Assembly: GCA_019009955.1 (NCBI GenBank)
Contig: CM032233.1
Location: 99,237,501 to 99,301,500 of the forward strand
Length of the DNA stretch: 64,000 bases
Direction: 5' to 3'
Origin: Riptortus pedestris
Lineage: Eukaryota; Arthropoda; Insecta; Hemiptera; Alydidae
The position numbers were made by a program, and so were the translations under genes. Shown here in pieces: positions 57,147-64,000 of this stretch (positions within the stretch are counted from its first letter, which is position 1; the number at the start of each line of letters is the position of its first letter). The notes beneath the pieces were generated by a model. It was given only the letters and a program-made list of their open reading frames with translations, had not been told where the DNA came from and ran no database searches.

Positions 57147-57939
57147 AAGTAATAAATGCTTCTAATTGGCACTTAGGCTAAATGAAGAGTCCCAGCATTA
57201 ACAAATACAGGCCTTATAAACTCCTGTGTGAGGGGCTAAAATTGGTCCCAGCCGAGCAATTTTACTTGGATGACGGCTCCCAGCAAGGGACTTGCAACGT
57301 TCAATAAAGGTGATTGCGTAGTGAAGCTGTAGCGAAGGATCGACCAGTTTTGCTCTTGCCAATTGGCTCAGGGCCACATCAACCGCTGGAAAATTCCCCA
57401 AGCCCATCTTTGGACGGTGGTCACAGCACTTTATTTAGCTGGCTCCACAAAATCCCAACTTCATACCAACTACTGACATCTACAAGCACAATGCTTTGCC
57501 CTAGCAATACTCCTAGGGAGAAAATATACTCTTTATAACACTATAGTAATAAAGCCTCTTTAAATGGTTATGATTACTATAAATGTTGGTACCAAACGTT
57601 CAATCGTATGATTTAAAAGAATAGTACTACGTGGTTATTCTATATTCTTGTTAAAATTAATCGAAAGAACTTTTTAGACACAATTTCAACACGTTTTACA
57701 AGAAGAAATAAATCTGCACCGGCCAAACCAAATGATATAGCTTTACTAACGTTGCATAAGGTGGTGAATGAATTTTTTACACGGGTAGTCAAGAAGTGAC
57801 TAATGAAAAAAGTAAAAACGACATGCAAATAAGTTCCTGTTTGGACAGCTGTTGAAATGGGTGACGTCAATATGAAACATACTTTTTATTTTAAAACAGT
57901 TCTATGTCGTGTTGTTAAATTTTAGCTTAGTACAGATGA
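57147..57939. other. Unannotated sequence, partly GC-elevated
   Basis: 57190-57520 is GC-richer with frames on both strands (57198-57407 -, 57314-57538 +), no motif known. 57640-57870 has a minus frame without motif. Confidence 0.3.
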
Positions 57940-58185
57940 AAGAGGCACAATATTCGACAACACCAGGACTTCCACTACGACTTACAAGAACTTTTAACGG
58001 AAGAAGATATTCTTCAACAACATATTCTCATACCTACACAAAATTCTAATATTCGACAAAATTTAACATACAAATTATGTCTGTGGTGCGAAACAAGATC
58101 TCAAATTATATGCATTAATTGTTTTAGATGCATTTGTACACATGTATATGTCTACCCTGATCGAGGATATTACGACAATCATTAG
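57940..58185 (+). CDS. Possible transposase C-terminal zinc-binding segment (piggyBac-like)
   Basis: An 81-codon frame opens after TGA 57937-57939 and ends at TAG 58183-58185. There is no obvious start codon, so it is a fragment or exon. The C-terminus reads KLCLWCETRSQIICINCFRC then ICTH and, nearer the end, RGYYDNH. A C-x2-C...C-x2-C...C-x-C cluster close to a terminal aromatic-x-H resembles the zinc ribbon known after piggyBac DDE domains. No DDE domain is visible upstream. An AATAAA occurs about 80 bp downstream. Tentative. Confidence 0.35.
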   Translation, partial: KRHNIRQHQDFHYDLQELLTEEDILQQHILIPTQNSNIRQNLTYKLCLWCETRSQIICINCFRCICTHVYVYPDRGYYDNH

Positions 58186-58966
58186 CTAAAGTACCATTTT
58201 GAGCCATTCATTTCCTATTGATCATCCACCAACTATGCTCATCGTCATTTTATTTTTATAAATAAAATGTTTATCTATTTCACTTTTGTTATTTGTCATT
58301 GTTTTTTTTTTGTATTTGTTATTGTTACTTGTTGTTATCTATTCTACTTTTGTTATTTAACTTAGTACAATTTTTGATTTTTGAAAGGGCAAATCACCCA
58401 TTGTAAATAAATTCCCATCACCCCATAAATAAATAAAATCATTTTATTTGAAGCCTAGTAACAAGCAGTCGTTATGATCAATTTTGCTCTGGCCAAATTC
58501 TGGTTTCTGTTAAAAGTTAAGTTACCGAAAATCACTGAATACTAAGTCTGCCCACTGAAGTGGATCTCTTTCTTTTCCCCACTTGAAAAGGTATACCAAT
58601 GACGTTTTAGGCATTTCATCATCATCGCCATTCCTTGCAGCACTCTCGTTTAGTTTTGTGGCGACAATCGCAATGAAATATACTGTTTTCGTTGTCTCCA
58701 GCCACGTGAAATGACTTTTAGGTAAATCTGATCAAATCCCTCTTCTTGATATCAGAAATGCTATTCTACTCTCACTGTGAGAGTCGACCATTCGGAGGAG
58801 TAGGTAAGTCACCTGATTGAATACAAATCGAATAGAGTTAAGTTGATGGGTTACGATTGTTGGACGAAGGCAAAAGAGAAAAAGAAAGGAAAAGAAATTC
58901 AAGATGCTTCTGAAACCCGTTCCATTTTATGGCTGATCCCCAGGCCACAGGCGCCATTTTAGCAGA
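58186..58966. other. Unannotated spacer
   Basis: T-rich 58280-58370 with repeated TTGTTATTTG-like words, a weak tandem pattern. Otherwise nothing. Confidence 0.4.
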
Positions 58967-59078
58967 TTTCCCTTACTGGAAATCAGCTATTGAGGTCGTA
59001 CACATGATGCGATTTTCGAAATTTTTCTTCAAATGTCCATCGATCCTACCCAGGAGATGACGATAATGAGGTCCGTTC

Positions 59079-59136
<58 letters not shown>

Positions 59137-59551
59137 CTGTTAACGCAATTTTTGTTTGATCGTTACCAAACTCGATATTTAACCGTTTTATGCAAAAAAC
59201 AGATCAAGTTCGTTAATGGCTGAAATCGGACCAGTGGGAGGGGGGTTTAGAGGGGGATTTTCGAAAATTCGAAATTTCTCCGTTACTATACGTCGGATCA
59301 AAAAATTGACCAACCTTATTGCAAAGTAAATTTACTATAAATATTGTTCTATACATTTATTCTCTATCTTGAATATTAACCGAGATATTTGCATTTTTAT
59401 TAAATGTGGGCTGTTAACGGACGAGTGAGTTTCCAGCCAAAAGCTAGTTCGGCCGTTTCCGTAATTGTTCGTCTCTCGTATGGAGATTTCTCTTTTGTAT
59501 AACTTTACGTGGGAAATCTGCTTAGTTTACGCAGCCCCTGCGTGGCGGACT
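58967..59551 (-). mobile_element. HLN copy, S type, complete
   Basis: Reverse 3' end TTTTAGCAGATTTCCCTTAC, 3' block, TA array (59084-59132), core with G tract GGGAGGGGGGTTTAGAGGGG (59236-59255), S module (CGGCCGTTTCCGTAATTGTT) and intact 5' hairpin (TTTACGCAGCCCCTGCGTGG). 585 bp. Confidence 0.9.
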
Positions 59552-60141
59552 TTTTCGCATCTGACGCTATCTAATCATGATTTAAACACTCAACTTTAAA
59601 AATAGTGTCAAAAGACTGGCTAGAACTGGATTATAAACGTATGTTTACCAATACATATTTACTAACACGGCATCTAAAAATAATAAATGATAACTGTAAA
59701 ATTATGTATCGTTATTACTGACTGAGTAACGTGAATATGGAACAGGAAATTTAAGACAGCAAGTTGATTCGTCATCAAAACTATATGGCAATAGAGTTTT
59801 GGGAAACAAAAAAAAATGATACAAGAGTTAAAATATAGCCGACGGAGGATTGGGAACCGGAGAGAATGCAATTGCAGCAACGAGAAAAGCTGAATATTCC
59901 TAAAAACTGGATCGGATTACTTCCAGCTGGGTAGCCTGGCTAGCTTCGATTCCCTTCAACACGATTTTACCGAAGGTGTTCTCATCTTCCAACCCACTCA
60001 AAAATAAAGAAGGCAGCATTACGAAAAATAAGGAATTCTAATGAAATTTCTCTCCTTTTAAATGAGGATTTCTATTCTCTTATTAACTGTGTGTAAACAT
60101 AATTTTAGAAGTACATCACAGATTAATGAAATAATTTCTCA

Positions 60142-60142
<1 letters not shown>
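59552..60142. other. Unannotated spacer
   Basis: Nothing recognised. Confidence 0.4.

Positions 60143-60202
<60 letters not shown>
60143..60202. repeat. (TA)n microsatellite, isolated
   Basis: About 30 TA units with no HLN sequence on either side. Confidence 0.85.
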
Positions 60203-60206
<4 letters not shown>

Positions 60207-60398
60207 TACGAATAAGGGCCTACAAATATTTAGTAATATGCAATGCAATTCAATAATATGACATATTTTAATGCAATAATAAACTTCCGATGTTTTGCGA
60301 AAGCAAAGTTACTGAAGATTTCATACTCTGATGATATACCCATGGAGTAAATAGTACTTAATAAAATTCATTTATGAGAGTTTCTTAGGCCTTTAACT

Positions 60399-60600
60399 AC
60401 GGAGATTTCCCAAGTGCTTAAAGGTAAATCTGCGATTAAGCCTGTAATCATGTCGCGATTTTCGAAAACTTTCCTCATATGTAATTGAAGTGGAAGGAGG
60501 GGAGGTTTAGAGGGGATTTCGAAAATTCAAAATATCCCGTTATTATAACGTAAGTCGAATCGAAACATTGTATAAAACCAACCTTATTGCAAATTTAATT
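60399..60600 (-). mobile_element. Old HLN, 3' part (interrupted by SINE)
   Basis: GGAGATTTCCCAAGTGCTTA, a diverged 3' block (CATGTCGCGATTTTCGAAAA), then G tract and core to GCAAATTTAATT. It continues after the SINE at 60812. Confidence 0.6.
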
Positions 60601-60811
60601 ATGTTTGTTTGTTTATTATTATTTACGTCCACTAATCGGGACGGGTTATCTACAGGTTATCACCCTTTTCTAGCCAGGGTGGGCCCAAGGAGTTTATGAG
60701 TCCGTCACTAAATAAATTTCTACTGCCCAGGGTGGGAATGGAACCCGCCACTCTAGGTTTACCACGTGAGATTAAGACCAACGCCTTAACACGTACGGTC
60801 AACCTGAGCCC
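60601..60811 (-). mobile_element. tRNA-derived SINE, full length, 11-bp TSD
   Basis: Minus strand head GGGCTCAGGTTGACCGTACG, A-box region GTGTTAAGGCGTTGGTCT, B box GGGTTCCATTCCC, body and (AAT)n-like tail at 60614-60625. Flanked by CAAATTTAATT at 60590-60600 and 60812-60822. Confidence 0.85.
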
Positions 60812-60822
60812 CAAATTTAATT

Positions 60823-61339
60823 AATACTTATAAATGTTAATAATGCAAAATTAAATGTTAACCAAGATATTAGTATGTTTTAGTTTGCAGCGTTTATTAA
60901 ACCCCCATTCCGTCTCAAATCATATCTTGAACCACTTCATTGTTAGCCAAATATTGTTTTCATCAAACTTTATACGTTTCGTGATATAGTCAATTAAGAT
61001 TTAACATTCTAAGTCGAAAATGTTAATTTTGATCAATGCCATACTCGTTATTTAACACATTCAATATAGTTCGTAGTTGTTAATGGCTGAAATCGGACAA
61101 GGAATAGGGAGAGGGGGTTAAAGGTGAGAATTCAGAACTCCATAATATCTCCGTTATTATAAGTCGTATTAAACGATAATACAAACAATCTTGTAAACTA
61201 TTGATGATCTATAATTGTTGCTCGATACATTATATTTGTCACCCAAATATTAAGTGAACTATTCCTGCTTACTTGATTTTTCAACTTTCAGTAAAAACCC
61301 ACTTCTTCTCATCGGATGTTTCCTTAGAAATATTAAATA
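60823..61339 (-). mobile_element. Old HLN dimer, remaining core units
   Basis: First core continues to AAATATTGTTTTCATCAAAC. A linker with CTAAGTCGAAAATGTTAAT leads into a second core (TTAATGGCTGAAATCGGACA, AATATCTCCGTTATTATAAG). Same two-core plan as 32269-33640 and 34148-35024. Confidence 0.6.
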
Positions 61340-61535
61340 TATGGTGGGGGGACAGGCTAACATAGGTAAAAATAGAGTGGCGAGTTCGATTCCCGCCTGG
61401 GCAATAGGAATTTATTTAGTGATAAGCTCATCAAATAAAATCCTTAGTCCCACGTGCGCTAGAAAAGGGCGGCAACCTGTAGATACCCCGTCCCAATTAG
61501 TCACAGTAGCAAAAAGTGGACCTTAAGAAATAAAT
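61340..61535 (+). mobile_element. tRNA-derived SINE, head degraded
   Basis: AATAGAGTGGCGAGTTCGAT, TCCCGCCTGGGCAATAGG (B box GAGTTCGATTCC intact), GGCAACCTGTAGATACCCCG, tail AAGAAATAAAT. The A-box part is replaced or lost. Confidence 0.75.
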
Positions 61536-61579
61536 GGTGAGATTAGGTCAATAGGGGACATACCCGCAATTAGGAAATC

Positions 61580-62147
61580 TTTAGCGGATTTTCCTTAAGG
61601 ATTTCCTCCAATGTCCATTGATCCTACCTAGGAAGAAGATGACGATATATATCTGTTACCGCTCTAGCGGTTGCAATTATTGTTTTATCGTTACCAAACT
61701 CGATATATAAGCGTTTCATGCAAAACTAAAGATCAGGTTCTTCATCTCACCAGAGGGGGGGGGGTGTTTGAAGAATGAGAAAATTAGAAATATCTCCATT
61801 AATATAAGTCGGATCGAAAAATTGTATAGAACCTTTCATATTGCACATTAAATGTACTATAAATATTCAATAAAATTAATATTGTATGGTATATTCAGAT
61901 ATATTTCAGTAATTGCTTTTCTTACCGGTGAAGAATATTTCTATCTATCTGTTTAGCTCTGAGAGGTAGGCAGACCTGTTTGTTTACAATTCAGACGCTT
62001 TCCGTTGGGAGGTTATTAAAATTGACTGATATATTTCGCATTACTGTTATATTTATTCACTTAATGTTCACGGCGGTGTTTTTGTATGTAGATTTACCTA
62101 TTGCAAAACTTCACGAGGAAAATCTGCTTCGTTTACGCGGACGGGCT
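61580..62147 (-). mobile_element. HLN copy, L type, internally deleted
   Basis: Reverse 3' end TTTAGCGGATTTTCCTTAAG, shortened 3' block, TTACCGCTCTAGCGGTTGC, core with G run, then L module (AATGTTCACGGCGGTG) and a 5' end lacking the hairpin loop (GTTTACGCGGACGGGC). Confidence 0.75.
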
Positions 62148-62270
62148 TTTTTCACTACAAGCACCGTAGCTCTTTTCTCATTTCCAGGTTAAATTTCAGG
62201 TCCTGTCTAAGTTTCTTATTAGAAGAAAAATCGATAATAGATGGTGGTAGATGACTAGCGTGACCAGATA

Positions 62271-62310
62271 GGGAAAATCTGCTTAGTTACGCAGGCCCTG
62301 CGTGACTGAC
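62271..62310 (-). mobile_element. HLN solo 5' end
   Basis: GGGAAAATCTGCTTAGTTAC then GCAGGCCCTGCGTGACTGAC; intact hairpin, nothing of the rest. Confidence 0.75.
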
Positions 62311-62533
62311 TTTTCAGATTGCTTCTATTTAGCGAGTCCAACGTATAGAAGAACTAAGGAGGAGGTGGTCTACAATATGCTTCTAAGTAGAGGATAGAGA
62401 AGGAGGATAGAGAAGGATGCTCCAGCCGTCCAGTACCTGATAGCCAGCCTTTATCCCACTTCTTTAGAAGAAACTAGGCCTGGGCTATTGGCTCCCCCGC
62501 CTCAAGGCGAACTACCTACACCAGCCTTACTCC

Positions 62534-62640
62534 ACAGCCACTAGGAGCCATCTACCCGAAAATTTACGACCCCACCATAAAGCACTCGAGAGCACAATGA
62601 ATAATTGTTCTTTTGACAGTTGTGAAGTACTTCTGATTTG
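62534..62640 (+). repeat. Inverted duplication, left arm
   Basis: Contains GGAGCCATCTACCCGAAAAT and CACCATAAAGCACTC, then CTTTTGACAGTTGTGAAGTA. Reverse complement at 63893-64000. Confidence 0.75.
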
Positions 62641-62985
62641 AAAGGAAGTAATTGCAACTTGTTAGAATGATTTACAACTCCAAAGGAAGTATTTCCACTT
62701 CATTCGGTTTCTACAGTAGAGTATACTATGCACTTGCGATATCTGCTTTAAAGTAATACACCCACTAATGATTTTGTAATCAGATAAAGGCATTGATAAT
62801 ACATTTACAGACACTCAATAGAAATAAATAAAAATACACGAATAATCAGTAAAAAAGGGAAAAAACTAATCCTTAAATTCAAATAAAAATAAATATAAAA
62901 TAAACCAATAATTTTATTATTATTATTTATTTGAGATGCCGCTACAATGGCGATTCATCTTATAACGTGTTAGAATATAATTTTA
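62641..62985. other. Unannotated spacer
   Basis: AT-rich; nothing recognised. Confidence 0.4.
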
Positions 62986-63714
62986 CAAAATTCGATATTT
63001 AGTCGTTTTATGTAAAAGAAAGATCAAGTTCGTTAACGGCTGAAATCGGACCAGGGGGAGGTTTAAAGGTGGAGAATTTTGAAAATTCAAAATATCTCCG
63101 TTACTGTAAGTCAGATCGAAAAACTGTATAGAAACAATCTTTTAGCAAGTTAAACGCACCATAAATATTGTTATATACATTTATTTCCTATCTGGAATAT
63201 TAACCGAAATAATTGCATTTTTCAATTTTCAGCCTTCAGCAAACCCCCACTTCTACTCATGTTACATAAACAATATTCGGTTATGTAATAAACCACATCA
63301 TTTGAAGCTTAATTACCAAATATTGTGTTCAAGAGACATTTATTATACGAGATAAATGCAAATATGTTCTGGTGACCCCCCCCTTCTATGGTTTTTGGAC
63401 TACTTAAATTTGATTGATTGAGATAAATATTATTCTGATTCATTATAAATTACAGTATTAGATATAGTAAATAGTTTTCAATCAAATTAATACGTTATAT
63501 TCAGATATATTACAGTAATTGTTTTTCTTTCCGGTAAGAAGTTGGCAGAATTGTTTGTTTACATTTCAGATGCTTTCCGTCAGGAGGTTTCTTATTATCG
63601 TTTGTATTTATTCACTTAATATTAACGGTGTTGTGTTACCGGTATGTAGATTTATCTATTGTTATACTTCACGCGGGAAATCTGCTTAGTTAACGCAGGC
63701 CCTGCTTGACGGAC
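62986..63714 (-). mobile_element. HLN copy, L type, lacking 3' part
   Basis: Starts at the core (AAAATTCGATATTTAGTCG) as if cut near the TA array. It keeps G tract, core, C tract (63377-63383), L module and 5' end (GCAGGCCCTGCTTGACGGAC). Confidence 0.8.
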
Positions 63715-63892
63715 TTTTCTGATTGTAAGCCGAGCATTACAAACAATATTATTCATTATTCTTTAAGTTGCATAAAAAGCTCATTTTTTCTACTACAGAA
63801 ATCTCCGGAAGTAAAAAAAACAAAAAACAAAAAACAACATTTTTTCTGGTAGTAAATATTTTAGTAAAGTGAAATTTCGTCCTTATAAATCA

Positions 63893-64000
63893 TAAGTACT
63901 CTCATAACTGTCAAAAGAGCTATTAGGCCTTGTGGTGAGGAGTGCTTTATGGTGGAGTCGTACATTTTCGGGTAGATGGCTCCAAGGACTAGCGGCCGTG
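63893..64000 (-). repeat. Inverted duplication, right arm (window edge)
   Basis: Reverse complement of 62534-62640 (AGTGCTTTATGGTGGAGTCG, CATTTTCGGGTAGATGGCTCC split over the line). The true end lies outside the window. Confidence 0.75.

Overview
The window reads as AT-rich, repeat-dense, intergenic DNA from an arthropod, most likely an insect. This is inferred from repeat content: a Jockey-type LINE end, tRNA-derived SINEs, Helitron and Helentron-like elements, hAT and Tc1/mariner remnants, and long (TA)n and (GA)n arrays. No intact host gene, rRNA or complete tRNA was found. Most long open frames are translated microsatellites or lie inside transposons.

The dominant component, roughly a third of the window by rough addition of the spans listed, is one non-autonomous family that I call HLN. 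Its 5' end is close to GTCCGTCACGCAGGGGCTGC. This can fold as ACGCAG-GGG-CTGCGT and is followed by GCAGATTTCCC. Its 3' end is the palindrome GATTTCCCTTAAGGGAAATC followed by TGCT and A residues, so GGGAAATCTGC inverts the 5' subterminal GCAGATTTCCC. Between them lie an exchangeable 5' module, a common core with a C/G-rich tract, the small palindrome ACCGCTAGAGCGGT, a (TA)n array and a conserved 3' block. The 5' modules are S (with GTTACGGAAACGGCC), L (with CACCACCGTGAATATTAAG), K (L lacking its first part), C (with GATACTTAGAGA) and V (with ATCTCATCTTACCATATATT). No target-site duplications are evident and both ends abut A runs. Asymmetric inverted repeats, a 3' stem-loop, a central microsatellite and TT/AA insertion are what is known of Helentron-associated elements (HINE, Drosophila DINE-1/INE-1). 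The assignment is an inference from structure.

Layout: a LINE end (1-433); HLN copies with two Helitron loci (0.8-14.8 kb); a quieter stretch with a possible hAT remnant (15-18 kb); dense, partly composite HLN copies (18-30 kb); a 290-bp GA array (29.0-29.3 kb); AT-rich unannotated DNA (30.7-32.3 kb); old dimeric HLN copies cut by SINEs and a LINE tail (32.3-35 kb); LINE fragments, another SINE and a small hAT element (35-40.5 kb); a palindrome beside a second GA array (40.9-41.3 kb); a Helitron (42.2-43.6 kb); a mariner-like element (45.2-45.7 kb); head-to-tail HLN copies (47.7-51.0 kb); a 335-bp foldback (51.4-51.7 kb); an 871-bp foldback hAT element inside an HLN copy (53.7-54.6 kb); and further HLN and SINE copies to the end, where a roughly 105-bp inverted duplication spans 62.5-64 kb.

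There is no operon-like gene cooperation. What can be read is relative history: Helitron and mariner copies lie in or against TA arrays belonging to or resembling those of HLN, while SINEs, a LINE tail and a hAT element interrupted older HLN copies and left target-site duplications.
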